In this document: piece by piece, positions 22,110 through 35,019 of the stretch
Layout: the number at the start of each line of letters is the position of its first letter
Numbering within the stretch: the first letter of the stretch is position 1
From: Nepenthes gracilis
Taxonomy: Eukaryota; Streptophyta; Magnoliopsida; Caryophyllales; Nepenthaceae
Assembly (NCBI GenBank): GCA_033239525.1
Contig: BSYO01000031.1
Span: 3,876,467-3,940,466, forward strand
DNA length: 64,000 bases
Reading direction: 5' to 3'
The notes under the pieces: model-generated
Seen by the model: only the letters and a program-made list of their open reading frames with translations
Told to the model about the DNA's origin: nothing
Database searches by the model: none
Position numbers and translations under genes: made by a program

Positions 22110-22320
22110 TTAAAGTATTATACTATCAAAAGAAAAATAGTATTTATATATCTACTTATAGTAAAGTAATAAAAATTAGCATGAAAGAGGATAGAAAAGA
22201 TAAAAAAATAAAAATAAAAATAAAATCTACACTTATTTCTAATAATTTTAATATAAGTAAAAATATAAATAAATATATAAATAATATCACTCATATTAGC
22301 ATATTTATATTATAAAAAAA
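22110..22320. mobile_element. MITE-like element (same family as 9046-9210)
   Basis: Ends contain tagtatttatatatctactt and the complement of aataaatatataaataatat. The interior is AT-rich and matches the reverse complement of 20250-20420. Confidence 0.45.
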
Positions 22321-22999
22321 TAACAAAACTATTTTTTAGAAGTTTTGTTCCACATCCTTTTTGAAAATATAAAAAGAGAGAAACAAATGAAAATATTAAA
22401 GTAAGTGAAGTTCTTTTACGTCATTTAACAATTTAATAATAGTGACTAATACCACTCCAACCAAACACTACTTTCGCATCTAAAATCAACGGCAACAACA
22501 AATTCTCAATGGCCTAACCAAACATTGACCTTAGCTCGTTACCTCTACCTTGAATAAGTAAGTACCACAGAGGGCTCGAGCCCAGCTGAACCACACCAAA
22601 CCGAGCTGAGCCAAGTCCGAGCTTCACGTGGAACAAGAACCGTCAACCATCAAAGGGGGTCGATTTTGCACCATCAGTCAGGTACGGCCGAACCCAATCC
22701 TTTAGTGCTCTTGACCAATTATAGAACCACTTACTTTCTCAAGCTATAAGTGTTGAGAGAAATGAATAATTCAGAGTTAATAATACTAAACAGGATTCAG
22801 AGTACATCAACGGTGTCCATAGAAACCATCAGGGCTCAAGCAACACACATTTTAAAGCACAAAGGATTCATATGAAATAACTTCACCGGAGCTAGCAGCA
22901 GATGAACACATTTACTTGAGACAAAAAAGGTCGAAGCAAATCACCAATATGTAGCCCACCGATAAAGGTGGCAATCGATGAGGGGCAGTGACGATCTCT
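22321..22999. other. ALY 3' flank and untranslated region
   Basis: 22500-22690 is GC-richer, with no recognised protein. The part adjoining 23000 should hold the ALY 3' untranslated region on the minus strand. A clear AATAAA was not identified. Confidence 0.4.
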
Positions 23000-23159
23000 T
23001 CAACTGGTTTCCATTGATTCTGCGTGGTACTTCTCCAACTCGGCATCTAGATCTTTGATGGATATATTCTCACTGTGACCTCTTCCCCGTCCACGGCCCC
23101 TTCTAGCTCCATGGCCACCACCACGAGCCTGCCCCAACAAGCCACCTGTGCCTCGGCCA
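23000..23159 (-). CDS. ALY: ALY exon 5 (coding, with stop)
   Basis: 160 bp from ACAG|TGGCC to TGA at 23002-23000. Encodes the RG-rich segment (SGRGTGGLLGQARGGGHGAR) and the conserved C-terminal UAP56-binding motif. Confidence 0.92.
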
Positions 23160-26100
23160 CTGTTTCATTTTGTGGGTACAAAATCATTCAGCATATTTTT
23201 GATGAATCAGTGAGAATTATGTAATATGGATGAATAAGAGTTAATAGATGAGATAAATTTGTAAATGTTTAGAAGTTATAACTATGAAATATAAGATAGG
23301 AAAAGACATTTAAAGTAATTTAGATACGTAAAACGTAGGACAAATGAAGCACATGTGAAGACAAATGAGTTAGTTGTGGTTGAAAAAAAGAAAAAAAAAT
23401 TGATCTATAAAAACTGAGTGGTGTAATAAAAATATTACTAGAACATAAGATGGGAGTGTATATTCATGATAGTTCAAACACTTACAACAACGTATGCCAA
23501 ATGAAGGTACATGTGAGGATATATAAGTTAGTCGAAAGTGGAGAAAAGAAAGAAAGAGGTTAACCTATGGAAACTGGAGTAAAGTGATTAAAAAAATGAT
23601 TTACAATTAATTCTATTCTTTGATGATATTATACAAAATTAAGTACAATAACAAAAATAAATTTATACAACCAACCTCACTTATTGGGACATACGGTTTT
23701 ATTATTGTGATTGCTTCGGCAACTTTAAGAATACTAAAAACATCTCTTAGCAAAAGAAAAATAATCATTTTCTCAGTGTCAGTAAATCAAGTACAATAAC
23801 ACCAAGAATTCATACAAAACAGAAAACAGAGTGACAATAAAGAATATCTCAAGGAGCTGAAGAAAATCCGTAAGGTACATTAGAAAAATCACCTAGAAAC
23901 TATGTTAAACTTTTCATTTTTTTTCCCAGCCACCTATGGGTGGCCAAGCAGCTTGAATCCCACCCGCCAAACAGAAAATTTAGGGTTAAAATTGGGCTCC
24001 TCCACGCAACCCACCCCTCTCCCCCAAAAAAAGAAACAAATAATGGATTCTCCATGGAAGAAAGAAAATAAAATATATATACACACACACACACACCAAC
24101 CTTTTGTGCCCCTTGATTAGGATTTGTAGAACTTTTGTAAACTGCAAATTTCATTATTCCCAATTTTTACTCAAAATTGATTGACGAATGCTCCATTCTT
24201 ATGTTTTCTCCAAGCTTGAAACAATCTTTCTGCAGAAGGCAAGACGTTTCTGCAATTCTGAAATTACTTCTTCCAAGTGTCCCATGTGCATCAACAATGG
24301 TTTCTAGAGCGTCCACAATTCTGAAAATATTGCTGAATTCATCTTTCAACAGCAAATATGTGACACTTGACCAAAGTCGTGGCTACTTCAACAGAAAAAT
24401 GTGTGATAAATACACAGCCTGAAATGAAGAGCAGAGCAATTGCCAACAACAAATGCTATTATCGCTTCAAGGACTCCAAACGCACACACCATAACTGCTG
24501 CTGCTGCCGCAAAACTGTGGAAACCAATCAAAATGGAAAGCCCCATTTTTTGGCTTGAAGAAATCTCCTCCATAAAGCCTGCTTCTCCTTGAAAATATGG
24601 TGTATTAAAATTATGGAGCATGTTCACACCCAAAAGAACTCCTCGAATCAGTAAAGGTGCTCCCACTTTACCAGATGAAATACATGTGTATGGTTATCAC
24701 TGCCCACAAAATCTTTGAGAAGCTTTTCGATTCTAGAACAAACAGAAGTTGGAAAAAGGAAGATTGATGACGACATTAGAAGATATTGTTTGTTTCCATA
24801 AGGATAATCATGTTTTGAATTTTCTGACATTCTGAATCAGATACAGAAACCTCCTTAATTTTGCACAGAACGGCAGCCCCCGGTATTTGCAGGATAAGCA
24901 GTATTTTCTACACCTTGAATTGACAGAACTTCAGATTTCATCAAATAGATTTCAATCTTGAACAGGCCCCAGATGCGAGCAGAATAGATGAACATAAATG
25001 AATCCAAAGGATCAGCTTTGAATAGAATTATCACGTCTGGGTGCAAACATTAAGGGTGGAATGCTGATGATGTCTATGCCGTTAATGTTACCATCAGAAA
25101 ATACATTAATGTACGCTCCCCCTTCTTTCTATCAGTCAATCCCCTAAATTTTCATTTGTCCAAAAGATTCAGAAACTCAAAACTTCTCCAAACCAATAGC
25201 ATTCCAAATAGAACTCAACCATCAAACCAAAAGACCATCTAGCAGGGTAACGATGCTTAAAAGTACTAAATTGCATATCCACAAAAACAACAAGGAATTA
25301 GAAAACTGCAATTTTGACCCTATATAATTAGTTACCATAAAAATATTGCCTCTTTCTCAATTCTTACTTTCATCATTCTCTTATGTTCTGCAACAGTTTA
25401 GACTTATATTGAGCAAAGAAAACAAGAACTCCAAATTGCATTTGAGGCGTGTTTTCTCTTTATAGTTGCTCAAAAAAAGATCAATAAAACATGATTCTTA
25501 TACCTAAATTTGATTATCGCATTCAGATATCAGAATGAAAATACTTCCAACTAACTACTACTGATAGGCAAAACAGAGCCATAGTGAAGTTGTCTTTCGA
25601 ACCTTCTTAGTGCACGATTTCCATTTCCGTTCATGCCAATGGAAGCTGGTCTAGGAGCTGGAGTTCCTATATTGGCCCCAACGATCTCGAGTTTCATGGG
25701 CTTCCCATCCAGCTGAACATTATTATATCTCTTGACAGCTTCCAAGGCATCTGCCTTCCGTGCAAAAACTACATCTGCTGTTCCCTAAGAGAAACAATCT
25801 TTTTCAAAGATGTCATCTAGAAACAATCACAGGAAGGACCAATAATTCAAAGTTGGTGGTACCTTTGATCTTCCACTCCTATCATAATGCACACCATATC
25901 GTTTTAGGTCACAAACCTCTGAAAATAGCTCCTGTTACAAATAAATCAACAGCATTAGACCACAAAACTTAACTGCACATTTTCAAAGGCAACATCTAAA
26001 TGCAATAGTTTGAGCAACAAAGTTAGGTTATATGCACAGTACTTTAAGAATAAATAAATAAATAAATTGATCATAGTAAGAAGGGGAATGAACAATAAGA

Positions 26101-29100
26101 ACAATTAATTTTGCATGAGCATGCAAGTTCATGACAAAGTTTTACAGAAAACCTCGGCATTGTGTGCACTCAGAAAGTTTTCCTCACAAACCGGACCACA
26201 AATCATTTTTTACATGACATTTCATAAAATAATACTCACTTGAACAGGCCTTTATTACAAAATGAAAGTCAAATAATCAGCATGTTCACAAGAGATACAC
26301 AGCTAAAAGAGATGTAGCAGATTTTGATGCTTTGTTTGTTAAGGGGAGAGGCTGCAGAACATCAGCCACCCATTCTTTACCAGTTCGCATTCTGGGAAGG
26401 TCTGAGCAACAATTAACACAAGAATCAGGCTGCAACATTGCCATCATACTGATTGAAAAGAGTATACAGTTATTGTAAAAAGAGTAATAAGGGACCTAGG
26501 GGCTGTATATTATCTTTGGGAAGAATGAAATCAAAGGCTGCACCTGAGATTAAAGACTGACACAGAAAATACTCAATAACTTGAATGGTAAGTTGAGAGA
26601 TTTTTCTAAGAAAGATTCTCTGGATCAAAAATTAAAAAAAAAAAAAGAAACTAAGAAAAGGGTACCTCAAGGGGATAGGAAGCCTAAGGAGCTACTCTAA
26701 CAACTTTTGTACCATAGGATAGAAATTAAATTTAGACTCAGTAAAATCTTAGTCTTTGTTATGATGATATAAAAACGGCAAGAAAGTTGTAATGGTGTAG
26801 CTTATCTAAAGCCTTCCTAGGAATAAATAAGGTCCTAATAAGTGTTAGAAATTTTCCTCAATGATTTCTAATGATTGTAACTACCATAGAAATGAGAATG
26901 TTACACTAACATGGAAGAGGAGGAAGGGAAAGGGAGGGACAGAGAAGACATTCTCCATTCTAGGAATCAAAAAAAAAAGGAGAACAACCGACATTGTACA
27001 TTCACTACAACACAGACACAACTTCAAATATGTTGCCTTTGACCACCCACAATCTCAGTGGGGGCAGGGGGTTCTGAAACCTAAATCATCCTCTAATCAG
27101 AATTTCCATAATCTGGTAAGTCTAAGCTAGGCAATTGAAAGAGATGCAATCGTATTCCATGTCATGCTAATCAAAGGAATAGTCTACAATAAGAACAGAG
27201 AGAAGAAGGAAAAAGGAGTTAAAGCAAAAAAACTTAGATTAAAACAAAAGACCTTAGATAGGGCAGATGTCAGCAATAAATATGATCAAGTAAATGAATC
27301 CTTTATGTTGTGCTTTCGTGTTTACAATTGATCTTAATAATGTTCATAGTCTAGTCACCAGGTTTTCCTTCTTCTGACTAATTAGCCTCATTATAAGGTT
27401 AATTTGTTATGTGTCATGATTTTGGTCCGTTCTAAAGTTCAAAGTTTCCATAATTCTGTCCTACAAAGGGATGGATTGCTAGAAAAATCCGTACTATTAT
27501 ATTTGCACTAAGCATTTAATGATTGATCTAGCATGAGGTATATCCTAACCGATTGGGAAGCATGCTAAAGCCTATGAGTAATACTCAAGTTGGTAAACAC
27601 ATATGGAATAACATCATAACTTTACTACGCTTCTGTTGCCACCTTTTTTGTCGATATTTATTGGCTAAAATGACTAAACCACCGTTGCGTTTTAAAAATC
27701 GGTTCTTCTTTTTGGCAGGAAGCAACAATTTCCCAAGCTGATCTTAGTATATTTCCAATGTATTACGTAGATGCGTTGTCAAGACTGGATGACCTCTATC
27801 TATAAAGACAAATATTTACTTAGGTTGAGGAGGAAATAGTAAAGCCAAAATGAATAAGCAACTAGCTAGACCACAAGTAGAAAATTTCATAGCTCACAGA
27901 AAATTGCAGTAATTCCAAAAGTTGCATACAATACTTTTGGAAGATAAAATCTAGATGGAATATTTTTTGATTCTTCCCTAAGCAAGTCAGATGAATAATT
28001 ATCCAGTCTGCGACTTCATTATCCATTCAGATCATTTGGAGAAAAGTAGGTAAAAAATCTGCATGGATGTAAAATCACCAAGGAAAGCAAGAAGGTCGCT
28101 GTTAACATTTGTAACCGTATGGGTCTATAAATACAGGATGGATGCTTATATATTTCTGTGGTTCTGTGCCCATAGACACATCAACTCTATCACTTTCCAT
28201 TTCACATCTATTGGATTACAATCTCATACTCTATAATAAGGTATGCTTGATGAATAGAATGGAATAAGGTATTATTAGAATGCATATTACTTGGAATAAA
28301 ATGGGAATAAATATTATATAGAAAAAATCAGAGCATCTCTTCCTTTTCGTCTTGCCTCAAAGGCTTACCTCCGTTTCTTTGGTAAAGAGGTCATCCAACT
28401 GATCATCATTGGATTTGTGCAAGGAATAACTATTCTAACAACTTTAATTTATGAAACGGTTTAATTACTAGTAAATTTACAACAGTTCTTGTCAAATACC
28501 AGTCTCGGCATTCCCTGAACAATTAAACCACTTTCCTTTGGTCTCAGCTTTATTGCGATTTAAAACAATTTAAGCCTCTTCAATTAGGCGTTTAGGCATT
28601 ATGAGTACTAAAATTCTCTTAGAAGTCACCACTGGAAAAGAGGCGAGTCATAATCCAGAGCAATTTGCTTATTTTTACTGTTTATATTATCATTTTAGTG
28701 CCTAGCTCACATTCCAGATCACCTTACTGTTACCTTGGCTTCTATCCAATGGATTATTGTTTACTCATAAACCGCTTCCAACAAAATGCTTTCGAGTATA
28801 TTACCCTTTCCAATACCAGGATTGCACTCCTAAAAAAAATTTAATTACACAAAATGAACCAAGTGAGGGTCAATCTTCTTGTTGGGGAAAAACATAAGAA
28901 TTACCTCAACTTAAACCTCTTCCCAATATTATTCTCAACTTTTATTTTTCTCAATTCTATTATCAACACAAACTTAGGATTTCCACCACATTTTTCCTAG
29001 TAGTTATTTATTCTACCATTTATTACCAAGGATTGCGGCCATTTTTATAGCTACCAACTAGACCAGACTCGAATGTCCTGCATACCAACAAATGTCACTG

Positions 29101-29919
29101 GACAAAGTGTAACAAGTGGGACTGTAAATCGCACTAATCTAAGTACCTTTTGGGGAAGGTCTAATGTGCTTATGGCACCATTGCTAAGGCGCTATTTTTC
29201 TAGTTTGAACCCATGAAATTCAGGTCACAATAGATTAAGCCGAATCTCACCCTAATTTTAGGCCAAAATAATGCATCAGAATCACAACACGCTGGCTTAT
29301 CAGATCTTCGAGTACACCTAAGGCATTGACCAGACTGACACTGATACAATAGCAAACGAACTAAAAAGAGAGCAATTGTAACAACATCCCAAACCGCTTT
29401 AAAAATGGATCACGGAACAATCACATCTATCTCCGAGTGATACTGCAAAGGATAAAACGATTCACCTTTATGTCTTCATTGGAAACACCATAATCCAAAT
29501 TGGAAATGTAGAGCTTTGTGCCCGTCTCCATAGCCGCCACACGAGCCGCCACTGCCTGCGCAGGGTACGCTGCGGCGTGTTTGGTAAACAGGTCGTGCTG
29601 CCACGTACCATCCGGAGCCTCTACCTGCACAATTTAACATCAAAATATTGTAATATTCACAAAGATAAGGACAACGCACACAAACAAATCTCGATGTTAC
29701 AGCCACCAAATCAATTCAAGAATTCAGTAAAAATAAGAAAATTCACTCCATACTCGCCTTTGGAGTGAAGTAGGGGGCCGGGCGATTAGATTTACGCTTG
29801 AAGTTTGGACGCGTAGGACCAACAGGACCAGAAGTGCGAGCACCGCGACCATTGCCAGGTTTTGATTGCTTGTTCTTCTTAATCAGATCATCGAGGGTCA
29901 TGTCGATTCCACTCGCCAT
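23000..29919 (-). CDS. ALY: ALY/REF (THO4-type) mRNA export adaptor, five coding exons
   Basis: Predicted 243-residue nuclear RNA-binding protein of the ALY/REF family. These proteins join the TREX complex and link spliced mRNA to the export receptor. Exons on the minus strand: 29758-29919, 29466-29624, 25863-25931, 25603-25784 and 23000-23159 (732 bp in all with the stop, frame kept throughout). Residues 7-17 (MTLDDLIKKNK) form the N-terminal UAP56-binding motif. An RRM spans about 90-166, with RNP2 KLYISNL and RNP1 RSKGTADVVF. An RG-rich linker follows, and the C-terminal motif SIKDLDAELEKYHAESMETS ends the protein. The length is within the range of plant ALYs. Introns are 133, 3534, 78 and 2443 bp. 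I judge it functional. Confidence 0.93.
24165..25130 (-). pseudogene. Unidentified coding-like relic in ALY intron 4
   Basis: Within the 2.4-kb intron the minus strand has protein-like translation spread over three frames with stops and frameshifts. Segments in order: AYINVFSDGNINGIDI (25075-25125), FIYSARIWGLFKIEIYLMKS (about 24930-25000), then KIKEVSVSDSECQKIQNM. Next come a RIEKLLKDFVGSDNHTHVFH segment (24690-24740), and GAPLLIRGVLLGVNMLHNF followed by a hydrophobic two-helix-like stretch (24440-24660). Last is DAHGTLGRSNFRIAETSC (24240-24300). I do not recognise the family. It could be a decayed gene copy, or exons of a nested gene. Confidence 0.4.
25603..25784 (-). CDS. ALY: ALY exon 4 (coding)
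   Basis: 182 bp, from TTAG|GGAACA to AGAAG|GTTCGA, ending in phase 2. Encodes GTADVVFARKADALEAVKRY, NVQLDGKPMKLEIVGANI and the start of the linker. Confidence 0.92.
25863..25931 (-). CDS. ALY: ALY exon 3 (coding)
   Basis: 23 codons, CAG|GAGCTATTT to AAG|GTACC. Encodes ELFSEVCDLKRYGVHYDRSG and the start of RNP1. The cysteine in EVCDL is where glycine is usual in ALYs. Confidence 0.92.
25932..29465 (-). other. ALY intron 2 (3.5 kb)
   Basis: Large AT-rich intron with GT at 29465-29464 and AG at 25933-25932. No long open frame or recognised transposon was seen in it. Confidence 0.75.
29466..29624 (-). CDS. ALY: ALY exon 2 (coding)
   Basis: 53 codons, from CAG|GTAGAG, ending AAG|GTGAAT. Encodes APDGTWQHDLF, an alanine-rich spacer and the RRM start TGTKLYISNLDYGVSNEDIK. 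If the GT donor of exon 1 is used, this exon starts at 29620 instead. Confidence 0.9.
29758..29919 (-). CDS. ALY: ALY exon 1 (coding)
   Basis: 54 codons, from ATG at 29919-29917: MASGIDMTLDDLIKKNK, then an RG- and P-rich basic region ending PAPYFTPK. The donor is either GC (29757-29756, context AAG|GCGAGT) or, four bases further on, GT at 29753-29752 (context GCGA|GTATGG). Confidence 0.85.
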
Positions 29920-30060
29920 CCTGTTAAAAACCTATCTCGAAATCAATGGGGAGAGAGAGATTGGTCTAGGGTTTCGATGTGCAACGATGTGGGCTTTAGC
30001 CTTCGCAGTGAAGAAAATACTAGGAAGAATGGTCGTCGTCTGAGTTGACGGTGGCCAATT
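29920..30060 (-). promoter_or_regulatory. ALY 5' untranslated/promoter region
   Basis: Immediately upstream of the ALY ATG. A poly-T run (plus strand) lies at about 30079-30094. No clear TATA box was seen. Confidence 0.4.
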
Positions 30061-33000
30061 TAAAGAGATTAATTCTGTGTTTTTTTTTTTTTTTGGCAGT
30101 TAAATCTTTAAATAAATATCATAAATTCTATTATTTTTATGAGATTGATTCCAAAACGAGAGACTTGGGATTTTTATCTCACTAAGAGAGAAGTTGATTT
30201 AATTTCTAAATTGTAATTATTTAATTAATATTTAATGAATAAGATTAATATTTTTTTAATAGTAAATAAAAATTAAATAATAATTTTAATACTAAATAAT
30301 ATAATCGTTTAATTAATATTAAATAATTATAATTTAAAAGAGTAGATTTAATCTTTCTTTTAAAAGAATAGGTTCTCTGAATCCCTAAAATGAGGGTTGC
30401 AATATTTAAATTTAATAGTTTATAGACATTTATGATACGAATTATATTTGACTTTTGATAAATATATATTTAAGATGTTCTTATTTTTATTTTAATCTAA
30501 TTTATTACTTATTTTATTTTTTTAAATTTTAATATTCAACCTTAATTTACTACAAGATTTGTATAATCTTTTATCAATCATATGGAAATGACGTCCAAAA
30601 CTTTAAAACAGATAAAAATCATTATTTTTTTTTTAAATTTTGTATAGCTGTTTGATGCTATGTATGAATTTTTATATGACTAAAGTCAATATTTAATTAA
30701 TTAATGCTGAGAATGATAATTTGATTTGATACACTATTAGTCTAAACAGAACACACTTTATATCTGGAATCTAAATTCCAACAAATTAAAATGAAGACAT
30801 GAAATCAAAGGGTTCAAAAATTTTATATTCTTTCTAGATATCTTTGATATTCAAATCAGTAAATATATTAAATAAATTAGAATGCCAAAAAGTAAAATGA
30901 TAAAAACTATTGTATGAAATGAATTGCCTAGGTTGGATGAAGATTGAGAGGACGGTGGAGATGAAAATGGCTCTAAGGTCTGTTATTGTAGGTGACTAAA
31001 GATAACTATATTAAGAGGGCTAGTTTCGTGCTTAAATTGGCCCTTTGAAAGGCCAAAAAATGATAAGTTGACCAAGATAGGTACTTAGCATAAAGTACCT
31101 ATAAGATTCATTTAGGGCAGCTGTTCTGGACTATAATAAGGAGGTGAATCAGTTGATCAGCAATAGCAAAAATATCAATGCTTATGTCAACCTCATTTCA
31201 TAGAACCAAGCTGCCTCTAACCAAGCCCTTGGCTTTTCTAATTGTATTTTCTATCAAAACTAATCCTTCTATTGATTTTTGTGGCTTGATTTCCAAGGCT
31301 AAATGATTTCAAAATTATCGGCTTCTAACTTTTAATGACATCTCTATGTTTAACTTTAAACATTTTTTCTAATCACTCTGTGATAATTCTATGATAGAAT
31401 TGAAAGATAGAAAAAATTACAATTGACTTAAGAAAAAAAGCAACTCCAACGTGGGAGGGCAACCTCTCCATTGTCACTCACCGCCTTAGCCAACCCCAAG
31501 ATATCTAAATACTAGATCACCATGTCCATATGCATCCTTAGCACCACCCGGCCGGTGAGGTGGGATCTTCTTATGGTTAGCCAAGGTTTTCGATGGTTGG
31601 GTGTTAAGATTATAAATGAGCGGTTGCAGGGTCATCGGGTTGAGTCGCAGGGCATCATCGCTTGTCTTATTAGTAGAATCTTTGTCCTATGTATCCGAGG
31701 GAAGTAAACCTGGATCCTTGTCCTTGCTCTCCCTCCTGCTACTTTTGTCATTGTATCGCCTTTAGTTTTTCCTTCATCGGTTGGGTTCCCTAGATCTCAT
31801 CGGTGCATGCAGCCCAGGACCAAATTCATTTCCCTGGGCTTTTCTTAAACTTGTCCTAGTTCCGTAAATTGTCTCCTTACCATCAACATCTATACCTGAT
31901 GGGTTCCCTCTTCCTTCGGCATTATGCTTGCAATCATTGCTAGAATGTTAAGCGCCTAATGCACGCTTGAGCGATTAAGAAAATACGTGTGTGATTTGTT
32001 TAAAAAAGTTACATCAAATACTTGTTTAATGTGCACTCGTGCGCCATTTAATTAGTGAATCTGTGCCTAATATGTGCTTGAAGAGCACTGGTATGACGAC
32101 ACTACTATAAAATCATGTTTGATATAATTTTAAGGCATTTGAAAATAATTTTGCAATACAAGAAGCGTTGTACAGAGGGAGAGAAAAGAGAAAAAGACAA
32201 GATGATGAAGTTCAACGTCCAGTTGATATCTAATTTGAATTATATTCTTTATCAAAATCGGATATATTAGTCTAACGTTATTTTTTCGGCTGTATTATCA
32301 TTTGTTTTATTTTCTAGATGCATTTTTCTTTTATGAGCTGTTAAGTATGCTGGGGATTGTATTCAATCAGTTATTCACCTGAATTATAGTAAAGAAATTT
32401 TGAAGATAATTATTTTTATCACCAGTATTATTTTTATAGTAGATTTATTTAAAATTTATTTTATAATTTTTTTAGTTTGAAAAGATTTTATATATTAAAA
32501 TTATTTTGTAGCACTATGTTCCTTATACTAAAGTATTTGATGGTCGATATGCAACAAATGTTTTCGATTTATTTCACTGCTTCAATTATATGTGTTTTGG
32601 CTAAAGCCCAATGACTTACTCAAAAGGTAAATCGCTGGTCATCTCCCCAAGCGGCCAATAACAATAGCCTTTGTGCCCACAATAGCCTTTCTACAAGGGT
32701 CAACTAAACAAATCGATACATCAAAATAAAACAAAGAAGCTAAGGATATGTTATCTAAGTAGAAAACGATAGCCATTTTCTGAAAAAAAAGAAAAAAGAA
32801 AAAATATATTTAAATTTATTTGTTTAAAAAATAAAAAATATAACCTTTTAGTTTTTTGATTTTTAAATTAAATTTTACAAAACTCAGAAAATAGCAAAAA
32901 GAGTTCTTTTTAAAGATATTATCACTAACGGTAAAGTAATAAATTTTATTTACATAATAGTATTTCAATAATGTATGTTTATAAAAATATTATTTTATAA

Positions 33001-34980
33001 TTTTAAAAAAAATATAAAATGTTCATTTCATAAATAATAAAATATTGATCTAATTAATATTAACTGTTTTTATTATATGGAATGCTTTGAAATTTACAAA
33101 TAACTATCAATTAATATTAACATATTTAAATATTTATTTTTTCAATAAAAATAAATCAATATATTTCAAAAATTAAAAAAATAGAAAAATGTTTTCCTTA
33201 TTAAACAACACCTAAGCTATATTCCATCATATGAAGCATGCATAAATGTGTAAGGACATTGGACAAGAACTTGATTAGGGATGTTAATTTGTCTTGATAT
33301 ATAGTTTTTATATTGGATCAAGAAATTAATATATTATAATATATATAAACACATACACCAACACTATTAATTATAGTGCTAATAAACCAAATATGAATAA
33401 TCTCATACAACCAATTTAATAAATAACTCATATTCATATAACATAATAACAAATATTTATGATAAATTACAAATATAATACGTTCACTTTACATACTTAC
33501 TAAGTAAAATTGGGATGGACAAATGAGTTTTGACAGTTTAATTTATAGTGGTGTTAACCAAGTGCGTAGTAACAGATAACCTTATATGATATAGAACACT
33601 CCTTATTACAAAGTCACGTTTTAATAGATCATATATTTAGTACATTTATCTACGTTGCTAAGAACCTTAGTTGCTTCTTGTTGGATTTCATTTGCTTGTT
33701 GTTCGGAAAGACTAGGTCGCCTCAAATTGAGGGGGCTACTCTCTCGTGTAGATGAAGCCTGTCCATTTTGTAATTTTAACCATTTATTAATATATGGTTG
33801 TGATTTAGCTAATTTTTTTATTAAATTTAAATTTAAAATTTTAGCTAATTTTAACATATAGGGTTGTGATTTAGCTAATTTTAACATAATTCAATTGCAT
33901 CCATTTACAAATACACGCAACCAAAAACTTTAAAGATTCCCTTAGTCCTTTCCTTATCTTCTCTATTCTATCTAAGCCATATTCATGTGTTGTTTCTCTT
34001 GTAACAGTCCCTCAACATTGTAATAATTGATGTCACTTGATCTACTCAGAATGGTAGCAGTTTAAGAAGTACACATACTATTCTGAAAGTTGATACTGAT
34101 ATATAACATTTTTTTCTTAAAAATAAGGATACGATATATTAGTGCTACTGTGATGGTAGATAGCCATAGAAGTTATGAAATTGAGATGCCATATGTTAGA
34201 ACAAGTTATTTCTATGTAAGTTTTATCCCCATTATACATACATTTTGTTTTTTGATTCATTGTTAGATGCATGGAGCTTCCCAAGAGAATTGCCCGAATT
34301 ACGCTTAAGTAAAGAAGTTATGCGGTAAGCAATGGGACAATGATAATTCCAATCAAGCTATATTAGAGCCTTTTTCTTTATTGATTAGTAATCTAATGGA
34401 CCCTAGTCTCTAGTGAGGAAAAAGTTGACCATGAATTAATATATCTAAACTATCTAACATGTAAGTTAACTTTTATCAGTACATTTATTTTAGATATCCT
34501 GTGAATTTTGAAAGATTTTTTTCAATAATTATTTGTTTTATGAGCATTTCCAAAGGCTTTTTTTTTAAAAATTATTTGGTTTCTGAACTTTTCCTTTATT
34601 ATCAAATAACTTTTCCTTCGTTACTAAATATTAGTGATGCTTCATTTTCAGCACTATTGGTATTATAAATATTGGTGATGATTTATACTTTAGAATGCTG
34701 GCTCGTATTTGCAGTATTCATACACATGATCATACCGAAAACATTAACAAAAATCATAGAAAAAAACTAACAAAGACGACAATCACAAATGATGAGGATA
34801 ATCACAAGGAACAACTGATATCGCTAATGAATAAATGATGAGAAGTTGCCAGTGTTTCAGTATTTCAGAGTAGAGTATGTTCTGTCGTTTATTCCTTGAG
34901 GACATCATGGTTCTTCCCCAGTGATATGCATTTTCATACAAGAAATTCATTAACAAAAAATCTGTGAAACAAATTGGTGT
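30061..34980. other. AT-rich intergenic DNA, no genes recognised
   Basis: Only short open frames. 31950-32330 resembles 36980-37320 and may be old LTR or transposon sequence. 33620-33890 has a small local duplication around tagctaaatcacaacc-like words. Confidence 0.5.
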
Positions 34981-35019
34981 CTTCTTAACACATTCATACA
35001 CATGATCATAGTAGAAAAC

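Noticed and set aside
29195..29215. B-box-like GGGTTCAAACTA on the minus strand
   Set aside because: No A box at the right distance and no cloverleaf.
31522..31707. 61-residue plus-strand frame
   Set aside because: Short, no domain, in repeat-like sequence.
33621..33887. 88-residue minus-strand frame with repeated LAKSQPY
   Set aside because: AT-rich local duplication; no family recognised and no supporting gene structure.
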